Positions 1 to 6,539 of a DNA stretch of 6,770 bases are shown here, piece after piece. A program made the translations under genes and the position numbers. The notes under the pieces are model-generated. The model saw only the letters and a list, made by a program, of their open reading frames with translations. It ran no database searches and had not been told where the DNA came from. The stretch is from Treponema sp. (GTDB lineage Bacteria; Spirochaetota; Spirochaetia; Treponematales; Breznakiellaceae). The stretch spans positions 1 to 6,770 of the forward strand of contig JAIROE010000118.1 of NCBI GenBank assembly GCA_031257715.1, given 5' to 3'. Within the stretch, counting starts at the first letter, position 1, and each line of letters begins with the position of its first letter.

Positions 1-599
1 AGAACCGTTACCGTCGCGGTAACAGGCAGCATCAGGTGGAAAATAATGCGGATAAACATATACGCGGATCCGCAGCCGTCTATATATGCGGCCTCCTCAA
101 TCTCACGCGGTATGGAAGCGGTATAACCGCGGTAGAGCATGGTGGTAAAGGGAATATTAAGGGCCACCTCCACAAGTATCATGCCGAAAAGCGAACGGTA
201 TATGCCGATAAGCTCCATGACCCAGATTGTGGGGAGAATCGCGGGGGGAAGCATGAGCCCCGTAAGGATCACGAAGTTTACGGCCGTAAGGAATTTGCCT
301 GAAACCCGTTGCAGAATATACCCCCCGAGCGAGCAAACGACAATGAGCATCAAAATGGAAAACGCGGTAATGATGATGCTGTTAAAAAAGGCCCGGATCA
401 GCATGTGGTTCTGGGTAGCGATAACCTCGGCATAATTCTCAAAATGAAAGGAAGAAGGCCAGTTTATGTTCATAAGACCCGATTCCCTTCGATCCTTTAC
501 GGAATTAAGGAAAATAAAATAAAACGGAATGACAAAAATTACGAAACTGAAAAAAACCGCGGCAATATCAACAACAGGAACGCGGCCCGCCTTCTTCAT
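1..599 (-). CDS. Carbohydrate ABC transporter permease, MalG-like (CUT1), C-terminus beyond the window
   Basis: Second inner-membrane permease subunit of a sugar importer. The ATG at 599-597 overlaps the TGA of the preceding permease (ATGA), and a GGGAGGTGG Shine-Dalgarno lies at 604-612, so the two are translationally coupled. I translated 199 full codons; the frame is open to the left edge, so about 75 residues of a usual 275-280 are missing. A hydrophobic segment lies at residues 11-31, followed by a soluble loop (about 32-66) and further membrane segments near 68-95, 104-127 and 138-156. The cytoplasmic EAA loop that docks on the ATPase is at 168-192 (EEAAYIDG, then LP at 191-192). Family placement as the MalG-type partner rests on gene order, this motif and the short N-terminus. 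The substrate is not readable from the permease; the neighbouring rhamnosidase suggests rhamnosides. Confidence 0.93.
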   Translation of the reverse strand, partial: MKKAGRVPVVDIAAVFFSFVIFVIPFYFIFLNSVKDRRESGLMNINWPSSFHFENYAEVIATQNHMLIRAFFNSIIITAFSILMLIVVCSLGGYILQRVSGKFLTAVNFVILTGLMLPPAILPTIWVMELIGIYRSLFGMILVEVALNIPFTTMLYRGYTASIPREIEEAAYIDGCGSAYMFIRIIFHLMLPVTATVTV

Positions 600-1453
600 A
601 TATCCACCTCCCGGTTTATGAGGAAGCGGTAAAGCGGAAATACGATAATCACTATCAAAAAGAACATTACCACGTTTCCCGCGGTCGAAAGTCCGTAAAA
701 CCCGTAGGCGTACTGTTTGTATATGATGGAAGCCATGGTATCGGTGGCAAAGCCGGGACCGCCCTTGGTCATGGTCCATATTAAATCGAAGGTGCGTATG
801 CCCCCGATAAAGGCCAGAATGATCACCGTATTGATTGAAGACTGAACCAACGGCAGGGTGATATGACTGAAACGCTGCATTCCATTTGCCCCGTCGATGG
901 AAGCGGCCTCATAATAAGTCTCCGGTATGGCCTGAAGCCCGGCAATGTAGATAACCGTCGCCACACCCACGCCTTTCCATACGTCGGTCATGATCACCGA
1001 AAAAAGCGCGATGGAAGCGTTCCCCAGCCAGTCGGGTCCCTCTACGCCAAGCTTCCCCAAAAGAAAATTAAAGAGGCCCCTTGTAGGGTGCATCAGCGAG
1101 CTGAACGTAAGGCCGACCGCAATGGTGCTTACCAGATTCGGGAAAAATATAACGGACCTGATGACATGCCGTGTTTTTATGGAAGAAGTCAGCAAAACTG
1201 CCAGCCCCAGGCCAAACACCGCCTTGAGACCGCAGGTCAGTATGGCATACACGAGGGTATTCTGAACGCCTATGCGCAGTGAATATTCGGAAAAAAACGT
1301 CCTGAAATTATACAGGCCGACAAAACGGAAATCCGTCAAGGTCCAGATGGTCATGCTGAAAAAAAAGGAAATAATCGTAGGTATAATAAAAAGTACAGTA
1401 AATACCAAAAGAAGAGGAATCAGGAACCACACTTTGTAAATTCTGTTTCTCAA
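596..1453 (-). CDS. Carbohydrate ABC transporter permease, MalF-like (CUT1)
   Basis: First inner-membrane permease of the importer, 285 residues, full length for the family. Six hydrophobic segments can be placed near residues 9-33, 65-87, 98-120, 148-172, 204-222 and 258-278. The EAA loop is at 181-202 (YEAASIDGANG, ending in LP), and a TKGGPGFATDT stretch at 229-239 is typical of MalF/UgpA-type subunits. The start is TTG at 1453-1451: an in-frame stop lies upstream, there is no ATG or GTG between it and this TTG, and the next ATG would remove the first membrane segment. No good Shine-Dalgarno precedes it, only a weak GGGGCG. The gene lies 76 nt after the binding-protein gene and overlaps the next permease by ATGA. 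The poor start plus the hairpin in the gap suggests less permease than binding protein is made, which is the usual stoichiometry. Confidence 0.95.
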   Translation of the reverse strand: MRNRIYKVWFLIPLLLVFTVLFIIPTIISFFFSMTIWTLTDFRFVGLYNFRTFFSEYSLRIGVQNTLVYAILTCGLKAVFGLGLAVLLTSSIKTRHVIRSVIFFPNLVSTIAVGLTFSSLMHPTRGLFNFLLGKLGVEGPDWLGNASIALFSVIMTDVWKGVGVATVIYIAGLQAIPETYYEAASIDGANGMQRFSHITLPLVQSSINTVIILAFIGGIRTFDLIWTMTKGGPGFATDTMASIIYKQYAYGFYGLSTAGNVVMFFLIVIIVFPLYRFLINREVDI

Positions 1454-1481
1454 GCGGTCGCCCCGGCAAATTTCGGCGCCC

Positions 1482-1512
1482 GAACCGTATTGTTATTCAC
1501 ACAACACGGCCC
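1482..1512 (-). promoter_or_regulatory. Intercistronic stem-loop between binding-protein and permease genes
   Basis: In the transcript (minus strand), GGGCCGTGTTGT pairs with ACAATACGGTTC across a 7-nt loop (GTGAATA), giving a 12-bp stem with three G-U wobbles. No U-run follows, so it is not a standard terminator. In binding-protein operons such as mal, a hairpin in this position protects the 3' end of the upstream message and lowers downstream expression; that role here is inferred. A second tiny hairpin (TTCGG-GCG-CCGAA, 1472-1484) would compete for three of its bases. Confidence 0.55.
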
Positions 1513-1529
1513 GGCCGCCGCGTCATTTT

Positions 1530-2831
1530 CTACCAACCGGGCAGATTCAACTGTATCGCCTGTTTCTGCACATCCGCGTCATAGGCGGCCGCCGCCGCCT
1601 GGGGACTCGTGATGCCTGAAGCGACTTCGATGCAGATCTGCTCCAGATTGGGTCCCTTGACCGGGGACTCAAACTCCAGCGCGACATCCACCTTTCCCGC
1701 GTCAAAATACGCCTGCATTTCCTTTACCCCCGCATACGCATCGGGAGGAAGGCTGATGCCCTTGATCGAATAGGGACCGTTGGGTTTTTCCACCGAGCTG
1801 TAAATATTTATCCCCTCCTGGGAAACATAGAATTCAACCCACTTTCTTACAGTATCAATATTCGGGGTATTTTTGTAGATATAAAGGCCGTTGGATATCC
1901 ATATCGTCAATCCGTGGTTGTCAGGATCGTCGCCGGGGATCCCCAACACGCCTATATCATCGATCTTCTCGGGATAGGCGGCGTAAATTGAGCTTAGGGC
2001 CTGGGTCAGAATGGGCCAGTGGACTCCATTCCCTTCCACAAGCATCTCTACGGCCATATCATAGGTGATCGCGAGATAGTCCCTGTTGAGGAACCTGGCG
2101 GTCTCGGCGATCTTCTCAAAGCCGCGCCTGGCCACGGAAGTATTGGCGTACTTGGCCCGGTTCGCGGTATACTCCGCGGGGAAATTCGGCATGACGGCCT
2201 TCACGTTGTATTCATCCCCCAGAATAAGCAGCTGGGAAGTCCAGGTATCCTTAAACGATCCGATGAGGGCCGTTTTTCCCGCGGCCTGAATTTTTTCACA
2301 ATTGGCGATAAAATCCTTCCAGGTATGGGGAACCTGAAGGCCGAGTTCCTGATACACCTTTTTATTGTAAAGAATGACGCCCGCCTGTGTTGAACTCTGG
2401 GGCACAGCGTAAAGCCTGCCGTTTACCGAAGCGGCCCTTTTAAACGCATCGTTGATGTTCGCCGCAAAAGACTCATCAGTAATATCATAGATATTCCGCT
2501 CGGGGTTGATGGCCTGCAGAAGGGAGCCGGTGTTATACCAGAACACATCCGCCATATCGCCTGTGGCCAGCCTGGTTTTGATGATATTGTCCCCTTCGGT
2601 GCCGCCGGCGCGGATTTCCACTTCGGTTTTGATGCCGAGCTGTTTTTCAATGGCGTCAATGACCGCCTGCGCGCCGGCAAACGAGCTGTCCTTGTCAACC
2701 AGAAATTTGACCACCGGCATTTCGGCCTGGGCGGAACCGCTTTGACCCGGCGCAGTTTTCCCCTGACAACCCGCCAAAACCAGCGCAAGGGCCGCCGCCA
2801 GAAAGAGAAAAATTCTTGCCGTTTGTTTCAT
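1530..2831 (-). CDS. Extracellular sugar-binding lipoprotein of the ABC importer (family 1 solute-binding protein)
   Basis: Substrate-capturing lipoprotein, 433 residues, normal length for CUT1 binding proteins. Residues 1-21 form a lipoprotein signal: basic start, hydrophobic core, then LVLAGC, with Cys22 as the predicted lipidated residue. A Gly/Ser/Gln-rich linker runs to about residue 37. The first lobe begins at PVVKFLV (39-45). Family-typical stretches are TRLATGDMADVFWYN (86-100), then NGRLYAVPQSS (137-147) and a run from YNKKVYQELGL (155-165) to about 174. The ATG at 2831-2829 has a GGAGGA Shine-Dalgarno (2837-2842). The gene is first in the operon, with two permeases behind it and its own promoter in front. 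No ATPase gene is visible; many CUT1 systems borrow a shared MsmK/MalK-type ATPase. The ligand cannot be read from sequence; a rhamnose-containing oligosaccharide is inferred from the neighbouring rhamnosidase. Confidence 0.95.
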   Translation of the reverse strand: MKQTARIFLFLAAALALVLAGCQGKTAPGQSGSAQAEMPVVKFLVDKDSSFAGAQAVIDAIEKQLGIKTEVEIRAGGTEGDNIIKTRLATGDMADVFWYNTGSLLQAINPERNIYDITDESFAANINDAFKRAASVNGRLYAVPQSSTQAGVILYNKKVYQELGLQVPHTWKDFIANCEKIQAAGKTALIGSFKDTWTSQLLILGDEYNVKAVMPNFPAEYTANRAKYANTSVARRGFEKIAETARFLNRDYLAITYDMAVEMLVEGNGVHWPILTQALSSIYAAYPEKIDDIGVLGIPGDDPDNHGLTIWISNGLYIYKNTPNIDTVRKWVEFYVSQEGINIYSSVEKPNGPYSIKGISLPPDAYAGVKEMQAYFDAGKVDVALEFESPVKGPNLEQICIEVASGITSPQAAAAAYDADVQKQAIQLNLPGW

Positions 2832-2854
2832 AATATTCCTCCATTAATTCTCAT
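2828..2854 (-). other. Possible 8-codon upstream ORF in the binding-protein leader
   Basis: An ATG at 2854-2852 opens a frame MRINGGIL that ends in TGA at 2830-2828, overlapping the ATG of the binding-protein gene (ATGA). It reads through the Shine-Dalgarno of that gene. Its own ribosome site would be a weak GGTGA. It may be chance, but translation of it would couple to, or interfere with, initiation of the lipoprotein gene. Confidence 0.2.
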
Positions 2855-2862
2855 AATTCTCA
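2845..2862 (-). repeat. Tandem 9-bp direct repeat in the transporter leader
   Basis: The plus strand reads TAATTCTCA twice with no gap (2845-2853 and 2854-2862). It lies between the leader hairpin and the Shine-Dalgarno of the binding-protein gene. It could be a slippage duplication or a binding site in DNA or RNA; nothing else identifies it. Confidence 0.6.
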
Positions 2863-2863
2863 C

Positions 2864-2889
2864 CCGCTCCGCCGAAATACCGGAGGCGG
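2864..2889 (-). promoter_or_regulatory. GC-rich 5' leader hairpin of the transporter mRNA
   Basis: In the transcript CCGCCTCCG pairs with CGGAGCGG (8 bp, one bulged base) across a 9-nt loop (GTATTTCGG). It stands about 50 nt inside the predicted message and 22 nt before the Shine-Dalgarno. There is no U-run, so stabilising the 5' end or controlling translation is more likely than termination. Confidence 0.5.
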
Positions 2890-2946
2890 TATTGAATTGA
2901 GCCTGTTCCAAAATCCGGTCGGTTTTGAAACATCTCCAAGTTAAAA

Positions 2947-2975
2947 ATTATAAACCCTGTTTTTTCATTATGCAA
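2947..2975 (-). promoter_or_regulatory. Sigma-70 type promoter of the transporter operon
   Basis: Reading leftward, TTGCAT (2975-2970) is followed after exactly 17 bp by a perfect TATAAT (2952-2947). T-rich DNA lies just upstream. Predicted start is near 2940, giving a leader of about 109 nt. The -35 box matches TTGACA at only three positions, as expected for a promoter under positive or repressor control. Confidence 0.72.
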
Positions 2976-2982
2976 TGAAAAA
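2961..2982. promoter_or_regulatory. Perfect 9-bp inverted repeat over the -35 box: candidate operator
   Basis: TTTTTCATT (2961-2969) and AATGAAAAA (2974-2982) are exact inverse complements around a 4-bp centre, ATGC. The -35 hexamer of the transporter promoter (2970-2975) lies in the middle, so a bound dimer would compete with polymerase. The symmetry suits a dimeric repressor (LacI or GntR type) better than an AraC protein, which usually binds direct repeats. The regulator is therefore unknown. Confidence 0.5.
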
Positions 2983-3035
2983 TCAAACAAAAAAGACCGA
3001 AATATCAGGCGCCAACGGAAAAATTTGATAAAATA

Positions 3036-3065
3036 TTGCGCGCTCTCAAAAAAACATGGTATACT
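3036..3065 (+). promoter_or_regulatory. Extended -10 promoter reading toward the AraC-type gene
   Basis: TGGTATACT (3057-3065) is an extended -10 element (TGn plus TATACT). A weak -35 candidate, TTGCGC, lies at 3036-3041 with an 18-bp spacer. Predicted start is near 3072. It is divergent from the transporter promoter about 90 bp away. The rhamnosidase promoter uses the same TGn-TATACT form. Confidence 0.5.
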
Positions 3066-3291
3066 GGCGGAAGGAAAATTCAAATGTGGTTCAGAACCGG
3101 ACGTATATGCGCCTGTTCAATGGTGAAAGGACCCGATGTCAATTTCCACCGGATTCCCGCAATTCCCCTGGCCGTATGGGAAAAGATATTGCGGCGCGGT
3201 ATTCCGCATGGCAAATGACGGCGGCGTATTTGTACCAAAGTTTGCCGCGCTTCGCGCGTAAAACCCGAAAATCGCCTGTCAGGCGATTTTT
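3066..3291 (+). ncRNA. Candidate structured small RNA or attenuated leader ahead of the AraC-type gene
   Basis: No convincing protein is encoded here: all three plus frames give short, low-quality peptides. The stretch is bounded by an extended -10 promoter and an intrinsic terminator, giving a predicted RNA of about 220 nt. Possible stems are GGTTC/GAACC (3088-3098); CCGCAAT/ATTGCGG (3157-3163 with 3188-3194) continued by TCCC/GGGA; GGCAAA/TTTGCC (3210-3215 with 3241-3246); CGCGC/GCGCG (3246-3258); and the terminator. I found no hallmark of a T-box, TPP, cobalamin, SRP, tmRNA or RNase P RNA. It may be an independent sRNA, or a leader whose terminator controls the regulator gene. Degraded coding sequence is the main alternative. 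Confidence 0.35.
3268..3291 (+). terminator. Intrinsic terminator upstream of the AraC-type gene
   Basis: AAAATCGCCT (3268-3277) and AGGCGATTTT (3281-3290) are perfectly complementary around a GTC loop, and the T-run continues to 3291. It would also work leftward, where TTTTCGGGTTTT follows the stem. It lies 97 bp before the regulator ATG, so transcripts from the 3060 promoter must read through it to express that gene, unless a separate promoter exists in 3292-3387. I see only a poor candidate there (TTACAA, 17 bp, TTAATC). Confidence 0.8.
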
Positions 3292-3387
3292 ACCTTACAA
3301 ACCGCATACGGAGCCTGTTAATCGCGGTTCTTTCGGCACAAAGCGCCGAGAAAACCCGCAAGTGCAACAGGCCGCCAGAGGAGAGGC

Positions 3388-3759
3388 ATGTCCAAAATAA
3401 TTCCCGGCAAAGAGGACGCCGTCTTTAAAATTGACACTCCCGAATTTTTCACGCTCATACGGGAATACATTGCGGCCCATCTTGCCGAATCCTTAACCCT
3501 TCAATCGTTGTGCGGGCATTTCGGCATTTCCCAGACATACATGAGCCGCCTCTTCCGCAAGTACACGAACCAGTCATTCCTCAACTATCTGACCCGGGCC
3601 AGAGTAGGGCAGGCAAAGCGGTATCTCGCGAAAAAGGGCATTCTCGTCAAAGACGCCGCCGCTCTTGCCGGTTTCAGCGATCAATTCCATTTCAGCCGCG
3701 TCTTCCGGTCATTGACGGGGCTTTCTCCGTCGGAATACCGTCACGGACGGTACGGATAG
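3388..3759 (+). CDS. Short AraC/XylS-type transcription factor, DNA-binding domain only
   Basis: 123 residues, almost entirely the AraC family DNA-binding domain. The first helix-turn-helix spans about residues 37-58, starting LTLQSLCGHFGIS and running to RLFRKYT. The second spans about 85-110 (VKDAAALAGFSDQFHFSRVF), followed by the signature tail LTGLSPSEYR (109-118). Only about 20 residues precede the domain, so the usual sugar-binding or receiver domain of 250-500-residue relatives is absent. The ATG has an AGAGGAGAGG Shine-Dalgarno (3377-3386). No reading frame upstream carries a recognisable sensor domain, so it is either a genuine stand-alone regulator or a remnant kept in frame. It is divergent from the transporter operon and convergent with the rhamnosidase gene, ending 19 bp inside it. 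Control of both units is the natural inference, but with no ligand domain the signal is unclear. Confidence 0.88.
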   Translation: MSKIIPGKEDAVFKIDTPEFFTLIREYIAAHLAESLTLQSLCGHFGISQTYMSRLFRKYTNQSFLNYLTRARVGQAKRYLAKKGILVKDAAALAGFSDQFHFSRVFRSLTGLSPSEYRHGRYG

Positions 3760-6401
3760 GTAAAAGTATATGCTCCCGAACCCAGTTCCGCCTCCGCGCC
3801 GCCTTCTGTTTTTGTAAAAACGGCGCCGCCAATGGTTCCCCCTTCCGCGCCGGGAAGCACAAGGAGCGCGGAACTATTGTGGGGAACGTTAACCGACACG
3901 GTCATGTTTCCGCCGGCAATTTCCCAGCGCACCGAAACGGGGCCGTAGCCTGATTCGCAGGATGTTTCGGCCCAGCTGATATTTCCGCCGGGAAGGGGAC
4001 GTATGACGCTGCGGGCAAAGGCGGGTTTTTCCCGGTCCGTATCAAGGCCGCCCACCGAGCTGAAAACCCAGTCGGCCACCGCGCCGTAGGCGTAATGGTT
4101 AAAGGAATTCATGTCGGGGCTCCACATGGTTCCGTCCGGCTTGAGGCCGTCCCAGTGCTCCCATATCGTGGTCGCCCCTTTGGTAACCTGATAGAGCCAC
4201 GAGGGGAAGTCTTCCTTCAGCAGGAGTTCGTATGCCAGATCAAGGCGGCCGTTATCCGCGAGGACTTTGCACACAAAGGGAGTTCCCACAAAGCCCGTCG
4301 TCAGGTGATTGCCGTTTTCAGCAATAAGGGCAACGAGGGTCTCAAGCGTCCGTCCGCGGTATTCCTTCGGAGTGAGGCCAAAGAAGAGTGAAAGAATATG
4401 GGCCGTCTGGGTACGGGCGGCAAGGCGGCCGTTCGGGGTAAAAAATTCCTTCCGGTATGCTTCGCCTATATCCTCCCTCAGCTTTCCGTATTTTTTCGCG
4501 TCGTCTTCAAGGCCGAGGACGCGGGCAGCCTTTGAAAGTATTTCCGCGGAATAAGCGTACCAGGCGGTGGCGGTAAGATCGTTCGGAGTGGCGCCGAAAT
4601 AGCTGCCCTCTTTCGCGTCAAGGGCCACCCAGTCGCCGAAATGAAAACCGGTGTTGAAAAGAAGACCGTCTTCGGCGACGCCCCGGATGTACTCGACCCA
4701 TTTTTTCATTGAAGGGTACTGCTCTTCAAGGATGTCCCTGTCGCCGTAATAGAGATACATGGTCCAGGGGATCACGACGGCCGCATCGGCCCAGGCGGTG
4801 GCCCCCGCATCCTGAGCTACCTTGTCGTCCTTTCCGGCAATTCCTTTTAATACATCGGGGACTACATGGGGAACCTGCCCGTCGGGCAATTGGCTTGCCG
4901 CCAGATCACGCAGCCATTTCCTGAAGAAGGGGGCGGTCTCCATGAGGAAACACGCGGCACGGACGAATATCTGCGCGTCCCCCGTCCACCCCAGCCTTTC
5001 GTCCCGCTGGGGACAGTCGGTGGGAATATCAACAAAATTATCCTTCATACTCCAGCGTACATTGCTGATAAACTGATTGAGCTTCGGATATGAACATTTA
5101 AATTCCCCGGCGGGACGCATGTCGGAATAAATTGCCGCCGCGGTAAAATCGTCCCTGTTTATTTCACCGGGATACTCGTCAATGGCGATGTAGCGGAATC
5201 CCTGAAAGGTACAGTACGGAGAATAGGTTTCGGCCTCCCCGCCTTTCAGAATGTATTCGACAGTCTGCCGGGCGCTCCGCAAATTTCCGGTATAAAAATT
5301 TCCGGCAGCGTCAAGAATTTCCGCATGCCTTATTTTCACCCTGTCGCCGGCCTTGCCCCGAACCGTAAAGCGCACCCAGCCTGAAATATTCTGGCCAAAA
5401 TCAAGCACCGTTTCCCCCTGTGGGGTTTTAATGAGGGAGAGGGGTTTGAAGAATTCCCTTTCCTTTACAGGCAGGCCGTCGTGGGGTCTTAACATGCCGG
5501 CATCGGCGCTCTCAATATAAACGGGCTTCCAGCCGTTTCCGGCAAAACCGCCCCTGTTCCAGCCGGGCTGTTCGAGCCGCGCGTCAAAGGTTTCGCCGTG
5601 GTAGATTTCGCTGTAGGTGACGGGGGACGCCGCGCAGGTCCAACTGCCGTCCGTTACGATGGTCTCCGCCGTGCCGTCGGCATATTTGATTCTGAGCTGC
5701 GCGATGACGGCAGTACGTGTGCCAAAAACGTTGCGTCTTCCGAGCCAGCCGGCAAGATCGCCCTTGTACCAGCCGGGACCTACAAGGAAACCCAGAGCGT
5801 TCGCCCCCTTCACCAGAAGTTCCCTGACATCATACGCCGAAAAAAGAATGCGCGAATGGTATTCCGTGAAACCCGGCGACAGGACCTCGTCTCCCGCGCG
5901 GCTGCCGTTGCAGAAGGCTGTGTAGATTCCTTTGCCGGCGGCATAGAGCGATGCCGAAACGATCTCTTTTGAAAGGCTGAATTCCTTCCTTAAAAGAATG
6001 CCCGCGGAGCTCTCTCCCGCGTCCTCCCCTTCGCCGCTGATAAAAACGGCTCCGTTTTTCCAGTCATCCGGAGAAAGGAGGCTGGTCTCAAATGAAGCGG
6101 CCCCGCTCCAGGGGCTTTCTTCACCGTGATTGTCAAAGATCTTCACCCTCCAGTAATAACGGGAAGATGAAGCAAGGGCCGCGCCCCCGAAGGGCACAAG
6201 AAGGGATTGACCTGAAACGATCTTCCCGCTCCGCCAGAGGGAGGCCCTGAAATCTCCGTCCCCGGCAGTCTCAATACTGTATGCGGCCTGCACCACATTC
6301 CTTCCGTCAGACTCCAGCTTCCAGCTGAAACGGGGCCGGGCGGTACAAACGCCCACGGGATTGGTCCGGTATTCACAGCGAAGATCAACGGCTTTAAGCA
6401 T
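3741..6401 (-). CDS. Alpha-L-rhamnosidase, glycoside hydrolase family 78, cytoplasmic
   Basis: Inverting hydrolase that removes terminal alpha-L-rhamnose from glycosides or pectin-type oligosaccharides; 886 residues, typical for GH78. The N-terminal beta-domain begins at once (YRTNPVG at 11-17, ARPRFSW at 21-27). The rhamnosidase N-domain spans about 150-315 (GKGIYTAFCNG 157-167, GWYKGDLAG 210-218). The next beta-sandwich spans about 320-425 (TVLDFGQNISGW 331-342). The (alpha/alpha)6 catalytic domain spans about 430-780, and a C-terminal beta-domain follows. The family motif TDCPQRDERLGWTGDA is at 461-476, with Glu468 the predicted general acid; TTIWEHWDG (744-752) supplies Glu748, the predicted general base; NSFNHYAYGAV follows at 765-775. 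No signal peptide is visible, so it acts on imported substrate. The ATG at 6401-6399 is chosen for its AAGGAGGTG Shine-Dalgarno and because GH78 homology starts there. The frame stays open upstream into the tRNA, without homology. Confidence 0.96.
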   Translation of the reverse strand: MLKAVDLRCEYRTNPVGVCTARPRFSWKLESDGRNVVQAAYSIETAGDGDFRASLWRSGKIVSGQSLLVPFGGAALASSSRYYWRVKIFDNHGEESPWSGAASFETSLLSPDDWKNGAVFISGEGEDAGESSAGILLRKEFSLSKEIVSASLYAAGKGIYTAFCNGSRAGDEVLSPGFTEYHSRILFSAYDVRELLVKGANALGFLVGPGWYKGDLAGWLGRRNVFGTRTAVIAQLRIKYADGTAETIVTDGSWTCAASPVTYSEIYHGETFDARLEQPGWNRGGFAGNGWKPVYIESADAGMLRPHDGLPVKEREFFKPLSLIKTPQGETVLDFGQNISGWVRFTVRGKAGDRVKIRHAEILDAAGNFYTGNLRSARQTVEYILKGGEAETYSPYCTFQGFRYIAIDEYPGEINRDDFTAAAIYSDMRPAGEFKCSYPKLNQFISNVRWSMKDNFVDIPTDCPQRDERLGWTGDAQIFVRAACFLMETAPFFRKWLRDLAASQLPDGQVPHVVPDVLKGIAGKDDKVAQDAGATAWADAAVVIPWTMYLYYGDRDILEEQYPSMKKWVEYIRGVAEDGLLFNTGFHFGDWVALDAKEGSYFGATPNDLTATAWYAYSAEILSKAARVLGLEDDAKKYGKLREDIGEAYRKEFFTPNGRLAARTQTAHILSLFFGLTPKEYRGRTLETLVALIAENGNHLTTGFVGTPFVCKVLADNGRLDLAYELLLKEDFPSWLYQVTKGATTIWEHWDGLKPDGTMWSPDMNSFNHYAYGAVADWVFSSVGGLDTDREKPAFARSVIRPLPGGNISWAETSCESGYGPVSVRWEIAGGNMTVSVNVPHNSSALLVLPGAEGGTIGGAVFTKTEGGAEAELGSGAYTFTYPYRP

Positions 6402-6405
6402 ATAA

Positions 6406-6414
6406 CACCTCCTT
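6406..6414 (-). promoter_or_regulatory. Strong ribosome binding site that sets the rhamnosidase start
   Basis: AAGGAGGTG on the minus strand is a 9-base match to the complement of the 16S rRNA 3' end. It is spaced 4 bases (6 from the AGGAGG core) from the ATG at 6401-6399, and it rules out the longer upstream reading. Confidence 0.9.
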
Positions 6415-6428
6415 AATATGACAGGAAC

Positions 6429-6437
6429 AGTATAACA
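6429..6437 (-). promoter_or_regulatory. Extended -10 promoter of the rhamnosidase gene
   Basis: TGTTATACT on the minus strand is a TGn extended -10 with TATACT (6434-6429). Predicted start is near 6422, about 21 nt before the ATG, so the leader is little more than the ribosome site. No good -35 box lies 16-18 bp upstream, so an activator may be needed. A short inverted repeat, CCAT/ATGG (6446-6460), occupies the spacer and part of the -35 zone. Confidence 0.55.
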
Positions 6438-6539
6438 GAAGCGCCCCATAAAATAAATGGATAAAACAGCACAAGGACATAGACAGGAGTGCCGGCGGAT
6501 GGTAAACTTGTTCATTAACGCCCCTTGACGGGTGACCGC

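Noticed and set aside
2844..3083. 79-codon minus-strand frame over the transporter promoter
   Set aside because: It covers the promoter, the palindrome and the leader hairpin, has no ribosome site that I see, and looks like random translation.
3066..3291. Known riboswitch, T-box, SRP RNA, tmRNA or RNase P RNA
   Set aside because: I looked for their conserved cores (such as the T-box GGTGG-ACCGCG segment and the SRP GGAAGGAAGCA loop) and did not find them; this is reading by eye, not a model search.
3036..3400. Plus-strand frames of 60 and 114 codons before the regulator
   Set aside because: Their peptides are Arg-, Pro- and Lys-rich and resemble nothing I know; the longer one reads through the terminator and into the regulator start.
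6446..6460. CCAT/ATGG inverted repeat upstream of the rhamnosidase -10 as an operator
   Set aside because: Only four-base arms around an A/T spacer; too short to support a separate claim.
6500..6520. TAATGAA followed by GTTTA, resembling part of the transporter promoter region
   Set aside because: The match to the sequence near 2953-2977 needs gaps and is short, so a shared regulator site is not supported.
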